A stretch of DNA of 64,000 bases from UBA7672 sp040398425 (GTDB lineage Bacteria; Pseudomonadota; Alphaproteobacteria; Caulobacterales; Hyphomonadaceae), in assembly GCA_040398425.1 (NCBI GenBank), contig JBBATZ010000004.1, positions 56,376-120,375 of the forward strand, given 5' to 3'. How positions within the stretch are numbered: position 1 is the stretch's first letter; each line of letters opens with the position of its first letter. Made by a program: the position numbers and the translations under genes. Shown one piece after another: positions 8,267 through 16,681 of the stretch. The notes beneath the pieces were generated by a model. The model was not told the DNA's origin, made no database searches, and worked only from the letters and a program-made list of their open reading frames with translations.

Positions 8267-8437
8267 ATGAAAAACGTGATGAAATTCCTGAAAGACAAAT
8301 CCGGCGCGACCGCGATCGAATACGGCCTGATCGCCGCTCTGATCGCCGTTGCCGTGATCGGCGGCGTCACCACGCTTGGCTCGAACGCCAACGCGACGTT
8401 CGAAAAAGTCGGCGCCGAAATGGTCGCCGCTTCGTAA
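8267..8437 (+). CDS. flp: Flp/PilA-type pilin
   Basis: A 56-residue type IVb pilin precursor, the structural subunit of the Tad (Flp) adhesion pilus. A short positively charged leader ('MKNVMKFLKDKSG') precedes the processing site at Gly, followed by 'ATAIEYGLIAALIAVAVIGG', the Flp motif with Glu-Tyr in the hydrophobic helix. The ATG at 8267 is chosen over the longer frame from 8213 because GGAG lies about 10 bases upstream and the leader then has the normal length. It is followed by a strong terminator, so the pilin is probably made from its own abundant transcript, separate from the assembly genes. Confidence 0.95.
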   Translation: MKNVMKFLKDKSGATAIEYGLIAALIAVAVIGGVTTLGSNANATFEKVGAEMVAAS

Positions 8438-8479
8438 TCCGCGGCCGGCGCGTAAGCCGGCCAAGACTACCAATAGTTG

Positions 8480-8516
8480 AAAGCCGCGGCCCCTCGGTCC
8501 GCGGCTTTTTTCTTTT
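8480..8516 (+). terminator. Rho-independent terminator after flp
   Basis: The perfect 10-bp stem AAAGCCGCGG (8480-8489) and CCGCGGCTTT (8499-8508) has a 9-base loop and is followed by a T-rich run to 8515. It separates flp from cpaA. Confidence 0.9.
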
Positions 8517-8584
8517 GCGAATACTTGTTGTGGTCAAGAATTCCTTCAGCGAATTCTGTCAACTTACTCGCATAACAAGACAAG

Positions 8585-9103
8585 ATGGGTGGATGGATGA
8601 TCACGTCGCTGCTCTGCCTGGCGTTTCCGCTCCTGCTGATCTACGCCGCCTGGCATGACGTCTCCACGATGACGATTCCGAACTGGGTGTCGATCACGCT
8701 CGCGGCGGTCTTCGTGCCAGCAGCCTTCGCAGCTGGTCTCTCCACCGAACAGATCGGCTGGCACCTCATGTTCGGCGCGGCTGTGCTGATCGGTTGCGCG
8801 GTCCTGTTCTATCTCAACGTGTTCGGCGGCGGCGACGCCAAGGTCATCGCGGCGGCTTCGCTCTGGACGGGCCTCGGCGCCAGCGCGCCGTTCGTGCTTG
8901 GCATGGCGATCGCGGGCGGCGCGCTCGCTGGCCTGCTGATCGCGCTGCGCCGTATGCAGATCAAGTCCGATAAGCCGTGGCTCTCGCGCCTGCTGTCGCC
9001 GGAGGAGGGGGCGCCCTACGCTGTAGCGATTGCGATTGGCGCGCTGTTGGCGGCACCGGCCTCGCCGGTGCTGGCGGCTGGCATGGCGGGCATCGCGGCC
9101 TGA
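8585..9103 (+). CDS. cpaA: Prepilin peptidase CpaA/TadV
   Basis: A 172-residue inner-membrane aspartic protease of the A24 family that cleaves the Flp prepilin leader. The two catalytic aspartates are visible: Asp25 in 'AAWHDVSTMTIPNW' and Asp84 in 'FGGGDAKVIAA'. About five to six hydrophobic helices are present, and the N-methylation domain of large PilD enzymes is absent, as usual for CpaA. The start may be the ATG at 8585 or, four codons later, at 8597. It follows the flp terminator and has its own upstream segment with a 7-bp inverted repeat at 8537-8557. Confidence 0.92.
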   Translation: MGGWMITSLLCLAFPLLLIYAAWHDVSTMTIPNWVSITLAAVFVPAAFAAGLSTEQIGWHLMFGAAVLIGCAVLFYLNVFGGGDAKVIAAASLWTGLGASAPFVLGMAIAGGALAGLLIALRRMQIKSDKPWLSRLLSPEEGAPYAVAIAIGALLAAPASPVLAAGMAGIAA

Positions 9104-9144
9104 CGCGAAAACGAGCGCCAAACATGGGGATTTGAATGCAAAGG

Positions 9145-9168
9145 TTAACGAAAATCGCTGTTCGTTAA
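9145..9168. promoter_or_regulatory. Perfect palindrome upstream of cpaB
   Basis: TTAACGAA (9145-9152) and TTCGTTAA (9161-9168) are perfect reverse complements around an 8-base spacer. The element lies 106 bases before cpaB, between cpaA and the main pilus operon, and looks like an operator for a dimeric regulator. The regulator is unknown. Confidence 0.45.
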
Positions 9169-9187
9169 TGCCCTTGCGCCCCGCGCT

Positions 9188-9202
9188 TTAACTCTCCCTT
9201 AG
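9188..9202. promoter_or_regulatory. CtrA-like box upstream of cpaB
   Basis: TTAA at 9188-9191, seven bases, then TTAG at 9199-9202 gives seven of eight consensus positions for CtrA. It sits about 70 bases before the cpaB start, where a promoter for the cpaBCDEF-tadBC operon is expected. Confidence 0.35.
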
Positions 9203-9273
9203 AGCCCACGTGGAAGTCTGCCGGTCGTAAGATCGGGTCCATCAGGCCTGGTGGGGACTGACGGAGGGCATTC

Positions 9274-10152
9274 ATGTCGCCTGCGCGACTGATCATTCTT
9301 CTGGTGGCTGCAGGTGCGGCGGTCGGGGCCGTTTTCCTTGTGCGTTCGGTGCAAGCGCCGAGCCAGGCCGCTGCCGGCGAGACGCCCGCTGTCGTGGCGC
9401 AGCCCGTTGAAGAGCCGAAAAAACTCATCCTCGTCGCCAACACGGCGATCCCGGTTGGCAAGTTCGTCGCGCTCGACGACCTGCGCTGGCAGGAATGGCC
9501 GGCGGACGCGCCGACGGACGCCTTCCTCGACAAGGAAAAAGCCCCGGACGCCCTCGAGAAGATGGTCGGCGCAGTTGCGCGGCAGGATCTCGTCAATGGC
9601 GAACCGGTGACGATCGCCAAGCTGGTGCATCCCGGCACGTCGGGCTTCATGTCGGTGATGATGACGCCCGGCATGCGCGCCGTTTCAGTGCAGATCGAGG
9701 CGGAGACGGCGGCCGGCGGCTTCATCCAGCCCAATGACCGCGTCGATGTCATCGTGACGCGCGAAGTGCAGGACAAGAATGGCGGCGGCGGCAATGCGCT
9801 GCAGGGCATCCGGTCGGACCTGATCCTGTCCAACATCCGCGTGCTGGCGATCGACGCAACCTATGGCGCACCGCTGGTCGAGAGCGAGGGCGAGACCAAG
9901 GCCGGGCAGGGCGCCGCGATCATCGGGTCGCGCGCAACGCTGGAACTGAGCGAGCGTGACGCCACGCTGCTGAACACCGCACGCAAGGCCGGAGACCTTT
10001 CGCTGACCTTGCGCTCAGTCGCCGACATCGCAGCCCCCTCGGGCGCCACGGGCCAGGGCCGCGTCTATCGCGATGGCGTGGCGCAGGATTCTGAAGGCGT
10101 GAAAGTCTTCCGCTACGGGAACGAAACCGTCGCTTCGGCGACGGCAGGTTGA
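9274..10152 (+). CDS. cpaB: Flp pilus assembly protein CpaB/RcpC
   Basis: A 292-residue periplasmic protein anchored by one N-terminal helix (about residues 5-23). A SAF domain (about 50-115, 'ILVANTAIPVGKFVALDDL') is followed by the RcpC domain with 'MRAVSVQIEAETAAGGFIQP' and 'VDVIVTREV'. CpaB works with the secretin CpaC in the outer part of the Tad pilus machine. The ATG at 9274 has GGAGGG upstream. First gene of the operon; cpaC begins 8 bases after its stop. Confidence 0.93.
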   Translation: MSPARLIILLVAAGAAVGAVFLVRSVQAPSQAAAGETPAVVAQPVEEPKKLILVANTAIPVGKFVALDDLRWQEWPADAPTDAFLDKEKAPDALEKMVGAVARQDLVNGEPVTIAKLVHPGTSGFMSVMMTPGMRAVSVQIEAETAAGGFIQPNDRVDVIVTREVQDKNGGGGNALQGIRSDLILSNIRVLAIDATYGAPLVESEGETKAGQGAAIIGSRATLELSERDATLLNTARKAGDLSLTLRSVADIAAPSGATGQGRVYRDGVAQDSEGVKVFRYGNETVASATAG

Positions 10153-10160
10153 GGAAAGCC

Positions 10161-11675
10161 ATGTCAGCCAACCGCAACGTCCTGCTCCTGAGCCTCGCAG
10201 CCGCCCTCTCACTGACGGCGACGGCGACCGCGCAGCAGCCTTCAACGGGTCTCGCAGGCGATCCGGCGAAACGCGTCACCTTGCCGGAAGCGACGGCTCC
10301 GGATTCGACCGAAGTGCTCACACTCACGGTCAACAAGTCCTACATGCTGGAGTTCGATGCCGACATCGATGATGTGATCATCGCCAACGACAAGATCGCG
10401 AACGTCGTTGCACGTGATCGCCGCCGCGTCGCCGTGATGGGCGTGTCGCCGGGCGAGAGCAATATCGTGTTCCTCGACCGCTCGGGTCGCAAGATCAAGA
10501 CCCTGGAAATCTCGGTGACGGATGGCGTCGCGGGCATGGATCAGCTGCGTGGCCTCATCAAGCGCCACATTCCCGGATCTAAAGTGCAGGTTGAATCGGT
10601 GAACGGCCGCATCATCCTGGCGGGCTCCGTGCCGAACCTTTCAGGCTCCGATCGTGTCCTGCAACTGGCGCGCACCTACGCCAAGGACGACGCCAGCGTC
10701 ATCAACATGATGTCGATCGACGGCAAAGACCAGGTGACGCTGAAAGTGCGCGTCGTCGAGATGCAGCGTCAGGTCATCAAGCAGATGGGCATCAACCTGT
10801 CCGGCTCGATCGGCTTCGGCCAGCTCAGCGGCACCGCGTTCGACAACACGCTGTCGATCGCCTCTTCGAACGCCTTCCCGCTGGCCGGCACATCGCTTGG
10901 CGGTCTGGTCGCCAACCTTGGCTACAAGAACACTGTGGGCGGCGCGACGCAGAGCACGGTGGGCGCGAAGATCAACGCGCTGGAGCGCGTGGGCATCGTG
11001 CGCACGCTGGCCGAGCCGAACCTCGCCGCGATCTCCGGCGAAGCGGGCCGCTTCCTCGTCGGCGGCGAATTCCCGGTTCCGGTAGCCCAGGATCAGGGCA
11101 AGATTTCGATCGAGTTCAAGCCTTACGGCGTGGGCCTTGGCTATACGCCGATCGTTCTGTCCGAAGGCCGCATCTCGCTTCAGATGTCTGTCGAAGTCTC
11201 TGAACTCACAACGCAGGGCGGCTTCCAGTCCGACTCGGTCGCGGGCACCGACCCGAACACGGGTCAGGCGGTCTCAGGACAGAGCATTACCATCCCGGCG
11301 CTCAAGGTTCGCCGCGCGGAGACCACGGTTGAAATTCCCTCGGGCGGCAGCCTCGTGATCGCCGGTCTGATCCAGGAATCGACACGCCAGAGCCTCGACA
11401 ACATTCCGGGCATCAAGGACGTCCCCGTTCTCGGCTCGCTGTTCCGCAGCCGCGACTTCCAGAATGACGAAACCGAACTCGTCGTCATCGTGACGCCTTA
11501 CCTGGTCGATCCCACGGACCCGCAGGGCTTCCGCGATCCCGACCGTGGTTATGTCACGGCCACCGACGCCCGCACGATCCTGTTCGGCAAGCTGAACGAT
11601 GTCTATGCCGTGCCCGGATCGGCAGCCGCCAAGACGCCTGCGCCGAATGGCGCGAGCGGCTTCATAATCGATTGA
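10161..11675 (+). CDS. cpaC: Tad outer-membrane secretin CpaC/RcpA
   Basis: A 504-residue type II/III secretion-system-like secretin that forms the outer-membrane pore for the Flp pilus. It has a signal peptide (about 1-23, ending 'TATAQQ'), an N-terminal pilus domain ('KSYMLEFDADIDDVIIAND'), a BON-like domain ('VQVESVNGRIILAGSVPNL') and the C-terminal secretin domain with 'VLGSLFRSRDFQNDETELVV'. The ATG at 10161 is preferred to the TTG at 10149 because GAGGAAA lies just upstream. It is located between cpaB and cpaD. Confidence 0.94.
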   Translation: MSANRNVLLLSLAAALSLTATATAQQPSTGLAGDPAKRVTLPEATAPDSTEVLTLTVNKSYMLEFDADIDDVIIANDKIANVVARDRRRVAVMGVSPGESNIVFLDRSGRKIKTLEISVTDGVAGMDQLRGLIKRHIPGSKVQVESVNGRIILAGSVPNLSGSDRVLQLARTYAKDDASVINMMSIDGKDQVTLKVRVVEMQRQVIKQMGINLSGSIGFGQLSGTAFDNTLSIASSNAFPLAGTSLGGLVANLGYKNTVGGATQSTVGAKINALERVGIVRTLAEPNLAAISGEAGRFLVGGEFPVPVAQDQGKISIEFKPYGVGLGYTPIVLSEGRISLQMSVEVSELTTQGGFQSDSVAGTDPNTGQAVSGQSITIPALKVRRAETTVEIPSGGSLVIAGLIQESTRQSLDNIPGIKDVPVLGSLFRSRDFQNDETELVVIVTPYLVDPTDPQGFRDPDRGYVTATDARTILFGKLNDVYAVPGSAAAKTPAPNGASGFIID

Positions 11676-11686
11676 GGACAGAACAG

Positions 11687-12367
11687 ATGGCAACGCGTTC
11701 TCACATCGCTCTCGCCGCCCTGCCGCTGCTGGCGCTGGCTGGCTGCATGCAGACCGAAGAGCAGATCGGGTTCTCCAACCGCATGCACACGCAGATCGTG
11801 GCAGAAGAGACGACGGCTGAACTGAAGATCGACACGGTAGTAGCCGGTGAAAAGCTTGGCGCGTTCGAACGCGACGCCGTGAAAAGCTTTGCTACCGCCT
11901 ACCAGCAGGAAGGCCATGGGGCCGTTATCATCTCGCGCCCGAGCAACGGCCCGGACGATATCTCGGCAATCCGCGCCGCTGCCGATGCACGCGCCGTCAT
12001 GCTGGCGGAGGGTGTTGACGCGGGCGCGATTGCCGAAGGCACCTATGACGGCACGGGCGCGCGCTCGACGCCCCTGATTATCAGCTATCGCACCTACAAC
12101 GCCACCGTTCCCAACTGCCCGGACATGTCGCACTGGGATTTCTCGGACACCTATTCGAACGCGGCGCTGCCCTCGTTTGGCTGTGCGGTGTCGGTCAACC
12201 TCGCGGCGATGATCGCCAATCCGTCTGATCTGGTCGGCGCCCAGCCGATGGATCCTGCAGATACCGCGCGCCGTTCGGTGATGCTCACGAAGTATCGCGC
12301 CGGCGAGAAGACGGGAGCCGAACGCAATACCGATGCAAGCGGCTCCATCAGCTCAGCCGTTGATTGA
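11687..12367 (+). CDS. cpaD: Tad pilus lipoprotein CpaD
   Basis: A 226-residue outer-membrane lipoprotein of the CpaD family that assists the secretin. The lipobox is 'LLALAGC', and the body contains the family pattern 'TVPNCPDMSHWDFSDTYSN' and 'GCAVSVNLAAMIANPSDLV'. The ATG at 11687 has GAGGACA upstream; a TTG at 11672 would overlap the cpaC stop and is less likely. It is followed 11 bases later by cpaE. Confidence 0.92.
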   Translation: MATRSHIALAALPLLALAGCMQTEEQIGFSNRMHTQIVAEETTAELKIDTVVAGEKLGAFERDAVKSFATAYQQEGHGAVIISRPSNGPDDISAIRAAADARAVMLAEGVDAGAIAEGTYDGTGARSTPLIISYRTYNATVPNCPDMSHWDFSDTYSNAALPSFGCAVSVNLAAMIANPSDLVGAQPMDPADTARRSVMLTKYRAGEKTGAERNTDASGSISSAVD

Positions 12368-12378
12368 GGCAAGACACC

Positions 12379-14112
12379 ATGAGCGGACCTCACGATAAGT
12401 TTGACGGCGAGCTCGACGAGCTCGACCACGATTTCGAACTCGACATGGACGCCCCCCTCGGCGCCTCCTTCGCAGCCGCCTTGCGCGACCCGGACGGTGC
12501 CCTCCCGCCGCTTGAAGGGTCGGAATTCGGCATGGATGAAGATGGCTTCCTGGCGCAACAAGCCGCGCCCGCTGAAAGTCAGGCGCCGCCGCCGCCACCG
12601 CCAGCCAGTACGATCACTTTCGAGGAAAAATTCGGCGGGGAAGATTTCGGCGAGGAAGATTTCGGCGACGAGGAGTTTGCGGACGATGAGCTCGCCGATG
12701 CGGGTTATGCTCGTCTCGATGAGGCAATGGCGCCTGCACCGCCGCCCCGCGTCCATGCCGCCGAGCCAGATGGCTCGCAGGCGTGGCTGAAGCCCAAGCC
12801 GTGCGCGCCTCCGGTGGAAGACCTGCCGCCGGTCGCCACCCACGAGGCGGAGCCTGTCGCGGATGACGCCGCCGGGCAGGGCCTTGGCTACGACTACGCA
12901 TTCGGTCAGGCGCATGATGGCGGAGATCGCGCGATCCCGCGCATCACGATGCACGCCTTCTGCACGCGCACGAATTCACTGAACCTGATGCGGTCGATCC
13001 TGAACGATCGCCGCATGAAGAACGTGTCGATGGACGTGTTCGAAGGCGGCGTCGCAGCAGCGATGCAGTACTACGTCAACGAGACGACGCCGAACCTGCT
13101 GGTTATCGAAGGGGCAGGCGATCCGCGCCAGCTTCTCGGCGATCTCGATTCACTCGCCGAATACTGCGACGAGAACATCAAGGTCATGGTGCTCGGCCAG
13201 ACCAACGATATCCGTCTGTATCGCGAACTCATGCGGCGCGGGGTTTCGGAATACCTCGTTGCGCCAATCGAGCCGGTGCAGCTGATCCGCTCGATCGCGA
13301 CGCTGTTCGCCGACCCGGAAGCGCCGTTCACCGGCAAGTCCGTCGCCGTGACGGGCGTGAAGGGTGGCGTTGGCGCCTCGACGCTCGCGCACAACCTCGC
13401 CTGGGCCCTGTCGGAGCGCTGCAAGGTCAATGCGACGCTGGTCGACCTCGATCTCAATTTCGGCACGACCGGTCTCGACTTCAACCAGGATACGCAGGCG
13501 ACCATCGCCGACGCCCTGATGTCGCCCGACCGCTTCGACGACGCCGTCATGGGCCGCCTGATCACCAAGGCTACCGACCGGCTTTCGCTGTTCACAGCGC
13601 CGGCGACGCTCGACCGCACCTACAATCTCGACCCAGAAACCTATGTGCGCGTCCTCGACCAGGTGCGCTCGTCCGTCCCGTTCATGGTGCTCGACCTGCC
13701 GCACATCTGGAGCGACTGGTTCAAGTCGACGGTCATCCAGGCGGACGAACTCATCGTCGTGGCGCAGCCGGATCTTACCTCACTGCGCAACGGCAAGAAC
13801 CTGATCGACTTCCTGAAAGCCGCGCGGCCGAACGATAATCCGCCGAAGCTGGTGCTGAACATGGTCGGCCTACCCAAGCGGCCGGAGATTCCTCCCAAGG
13901 ATTTCGGCCAGGCCATCGGCGTCGAGCCGACGCTGATCCTCCCTTTCGACGCGCAGCTGTTCGGCACGGCGGCGAATAATGGCCAGATGGTGTTCGATGT
14001 CGCGCCGGAGTCCAAAGTCGCCCAGGGCCTCGACCAGCTGGCGGCCCAGCTGACGGGCAAGGAACCGCAGGTCGTCAAACCCTCGCTGTTCAAGAAATTG
14101 ATGGGCAAATAG
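12379..14112 (+). CDS. cpaE: Pilus assembly ATPase-like localisation protein CpaE/TadZ
   Basis: A 577-residue MinD/ParA-superfamily protein that places the Tad machine, typically at the cell pole. It has a receiver-like domain (about 190-310) and a C-terminal ATPase domain with a deviant Walker A 'GVKGGVGASTLAHN' (about 326-339) and 'LVDLDLNFGTTGLDF'. The first 185 residues are unusually acidic and proline-rich, with a run of five-residue repeats of the type GEDF(G/E) near residues 87-105. The ATG at 12379 has GAGG upstream. It lies between cpaD and cpaF. Confidence 0.93.
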   Translation: MSGPHDKFDGELDELDHDFELDMDAPLGASFAAALRDPDGALPPLEGSEFGMDEDGFLAQQAAPAESQAPPPPPPASTITFEEKFGGEDFGEEDFGDEEFADDELADAGYARLDEAMAPAPPPRVHAAEPDGSQAWLKPKPCAPPVEDLPPVATHEAEPVADDAAGQGLGYDYAFGQAHDGGDRAIPRITMHAFCTRTNSLNLMRSILNDRRMKNVSMDVFEGGVAAAMQYYVNETTPNLLVIEGAGDPRQLLGDLDSLAEYCDENIKVMVLGQTNDIRLYRELMRRGVSEYLVAPIEPVQLIRSIATLFADPEAPFTGKSVAVTGVKGGVGASTLAHNLAWALSERCKVNATLVDLDLNFGTTGLDFNQDTQATIADALMSPDRFDDAVMGRLITKATDRLSLFTAPATLDRTYNLDPETYVRVLDQVRSSVPFMVLDLPHIWSDWFKSTVIQADELIVVAQPDLTSLRNGKNLIDFLKAARPNDNPPKLVLNMVGLPKRPEIPPKDFGQAIGVEPTLILPFDAQLFGTAANNGQMVFDVAPESKVAQGLDQLAAQLTGKEPQVVKPSLFKKLMGK

Positions 14113-14114
14113 CC

Positions 14115-15671
14115 ATGTCATCAATGTTCGGCAAGCGTTCGACCCCCGGCGGCGCAGGCGCATCGCCTTCTCCCCCCCCAGCGGCCACCTCCGCACGACC
14201 AGCCTCCACGCCGCCGGCCTCAAAGCCTGCGGTGTCGACTCTTGCCGATGACATTCCGCCGCCGCCTCCGCCGAAGAGCGCCGCTGCGCGCCCGCCATCG
14301 CAAGTGTCCACCGTCTCCAGCAAATCCTCTTCCAAGAGCGCGCCGCCACCGCCGCCCAAGGAGAAGATTGCGCAAGTCGACAACCGCTCCGACGAATACT
14401 ACCGCACCAAGACTGAAGTCTTCAACGCGTTGATCGACACCATCGATCTCTCGCAGCTGGCACAGCTCGACCAGGAGAGCGCGCGCGAAGAGATCCGCGA
14501 CATCGTTATCGAGATCGTCTCCATCAAGAACGTGGTGATGAGCGTTGCCGAACAGGAGACGCTGCTCGAGGACATATGCAACGATGTTCTGGGCTATGGT
14601 CCGCTCGAGCCACTTTTGGCGCGCGACGATATCGCCGACATCATGGTCAACGGCGCCGGCACGACCTACATCGAAGTCGCCGGCAAGATTCAGCGGACCA
14701 ACATCCGCTTCCGCGACAACGCGCAGCTGATGAACATCTGCCAGCGCATCGTGAGCCAGGTTGGCCGCCGCGTCGATGAAAGCTCGCCGATCTGCGACGC
14801 GCGTCTCGCCGACGGTTCACGTGTCAACGTCATCGCGCCGCCGCTGGCCATCGACGGCCCCGCGCTCACGATCCGGAAATTCAGGAAGGACAAGCTGAAG
14901 ATCCAGGATCTGGTGAACTTCGGCTCCATCTCGGAGCCAGGCGCCGAACTCCTGCGCATCATCGGGGCATGCCGCTGCAACACGCTGATCTCTGGCGGTA
15001 CGGGCTCGGGCAAGACGACGCTGCTCAACACGCTGACGGCGTTCATCGCTCCCGGCGAGCGCGTCATCACCTGTGAAGACGCCGCCGAACTTCAGTTGCA
15101 ACAGCCGCACGTCGTGCGTCTCGAAACGCGTCCGCCAAACCTGGAAGGTCAGGGCCGCGTGACGATGACGGACCTCGTCAAGAACTGCCTGCGTATGCGT
15201 CCTGATCGCATCATCGTAGGCGAGGTCCGCGGACCCGAAGCGTTTGACCTCTTGCAGGCGATGAACACGGGCCACGACGGCTCCATGGGGACGCTGCACG
15301 CGAACACGCCGCGCGAGGGGCTCAGCCGTCTTGAATCCATGATCACAATGGGTGGCTTCACGCTGCCGCAACGCACGATCCGCGAGATGATCGTAGGATC
15401 GATCGACATCGTCATCCAGGCTTCGCGCCTGCGTGACGGTTCGCGGAAGATCGTCTCCATCACCGAAGTGATGGGCCTCGAGGGTGACGTGATCGTGACG
15501 CAGGACGTGATGCGCTACGAGATCGACGGCGAAGACAAGGACGGCAGGCTCGTAGGCACGCACCGCGGCACCGGCATCGGCCGTCCGCGTTTCTGGGAGC
15601 GCGCCAAGTACTTCAACATGGAAGGCGATCTCGCGCGTGCGCTCGACGCGCTGGAGGAGGGTGGCAAATGA
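14115..15671 (+). CDS. cpaF: Tad secretion ATPase CpaF/TadA
   Basis: A 518-residue cytoplasmic hexameric ATPase that powers Flp pilus assembly. The Walker A 'GGTGSGKTT' lies at residues 294-302, with Walker B/Asp-box 'RPDRIIVGEVRGPEAFDLL' and the His box 'GHDGSMGTLHAN' downstream. A proline/serine/alanine-rich linker of about 85 residues precedes the conserved N-terminal domain. It begins 2 bases after the cpaE stop, and its stop overlaps the tadB start in ATGA, indicating translational coupling. Confidence 0.95.
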   Translation: MSSMFGKRSTPGGAGASPSPPPAATSARPASTPPASKPAVSTLADDIPPPPPPKSAAARPPSQVSTVSSKSSSKSAPPPPPKEKIAQVDNRSDEYYRTKTEVFNALIDTIDLSQLAQLDQESAREEIRDIVIEIVSIKNVVMSVAEQETLLEDICNDVLGYGPLEPLLARDDIADIMVNGAGTTYIEVAGKIQRTNIRFRDNAQLMNICQRIVSQVGRRVDESSPICDARLADGSRVNVIAPPLAIDGPALTIRKFRKDKLKIQDLVNFGSISEPGAELLRIIGACRCNTLISGGTGSGKTTLLNTLTAFIAPGERVITCEDAAELQLQQPHVVRLETRPPNLEGQGRVTMTDLVKNCLRMRPDRIIVGEVRGPEAFDLLQAMNTGHDGSMGTLHANTPREGLSRLESMITMGGFTLPQRTIREMIVGSIDIVIQASRLRDGSRKIVSITEVMGLEGDVIVTQDVMRYEIDGEDKDGRLVGTHRGTGIGRPRFWERAKYFNMEGDLARALDALEEGGK

Positions 15672-16666
15672 CGCCTGATATGATGACAATCGCGATTGCG
15701 AGCCTCGCCTTCGTCGCAATCACCGCTCTTGGGTTTGTCTTCGCCGGCGGTGATCGCGGCAAGCAGACCAAACGCATCAAGACGATCAGCGATGGCTCGC
15801 GCGTGCGGGCAGGCGATACCGGCGCGGCCGCTCGACGCAAGCAGATGGATGTCACGACCAAGGCCCTGCGTGATCGGGAGGAAGCCAATCGCAAGCGCAG
15901 AACAGTGGGTCGCTCAATCGAGGATCGTATCAAGCAGTCGGGTCTCAACATCACGATGCCGATGTTCTGGATTGGATCGGCCATCTCCGGCGCAGTCGGC
16001 GGGATCGGGATGCTGATCGGCGCAGGGTTCAACGAGGGCGTGATGCTGCTGGTGCCGCTTGGCATGGCGTTCGCCGCCGGTTTTGGCCTGCCACGCTGGT
16101 TCCTCGGCATGGCGATCAAGGGGCGCCAGAAAAAGTTCGTGAGCCAGTTTGCCGACGCGATCGATGTGATCGTGCGTGGCGTGAAATCCGGCCTGCCGCT
16201 TAATGAATGCCTGCGCATGATCGCGAAGGAAAGTCCGCAGCCGCTGGCCGGCGAATTCCAGGTGGTGTGTGACGCCATCGCGATGGGCGTGCCGGTCGAT
16301 CAGGCGCTCCACAAGATGTATCAGCGCACGCCCATCCAGGAAGTGAACTTCTTCAACATCGTCCTGAACATCCAGCAGAGGGCAGGCGGCAACCTTTCCG
16401 AAGCGCTCGGTAACCTCTCGGGCGTGCTGCGCTCGCGCAAGCTCCTCCGCGAGAAGATCAAGGCGTTCTCGTCCGAAGCAAAGGCGTCGGCGATGATCAT
16501 CGGTAGCTTGCCGATCATTGTGATGCTGCTCGTCTACCTGACGACGCCGGCTTACATGTCCACGCTATTCACGACCGACTTCGGTCACTTGTTGCTGTTG
16601 ATCGCGTCGGGCCTCATGGGCATGGGCATCTACATCATGCGCTCGATGATCAACTTCAACTTCTAG
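15668..16666 (+). CDS. tadB: Tad inner-membrane platform protein TadB
   Basis: A 332-residue type II secretion F-domain protein. Two membrane segments flank the N-terminal part (about 5-25 and 95-145), the cytoplasmic F domain includes 'IDVIVRGVKSGLPLNECLRM' and 'NFFNIVLNIQQRAGGNLSEA', and C-terminal helices span about 275-325. It forms the inner-membrane base of the pilus with TadC. The start overlaps the cpaF stop by four bases. Confidence 0.93.
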   Translation: MTPDMMTIAIASLAFVAITALGFVFAGGDRGKQTKRIKTISDGSRVRAGDTGAAARRKQMDVTTKALRDREEANRKRRTVGRSIEDRIKQSGLNITMPMFWIGSAISGAVGGIGMLIGAGFNEGVMLLVPLGMAFAAGFGLPRWFLGMAIKGRQKKFVSQFADAIDVIVRGVKSGLPLNECLRMIAKESPQPLAGEFQVVCDAIAMGVPVDQALHKMYQRTPIQEVNFFNIVLNIQQRAGGNLSEALGNLSGVLRSRKLLREKIKAFSSEAKASAMIIGSLPIIVMLLVYLTTPAYMSTLFTTDFGHLLLLIASGLMGMGIYIMRSMINFNF

Positions 16667-16681
16667 GCCGGGAGCAACTTG

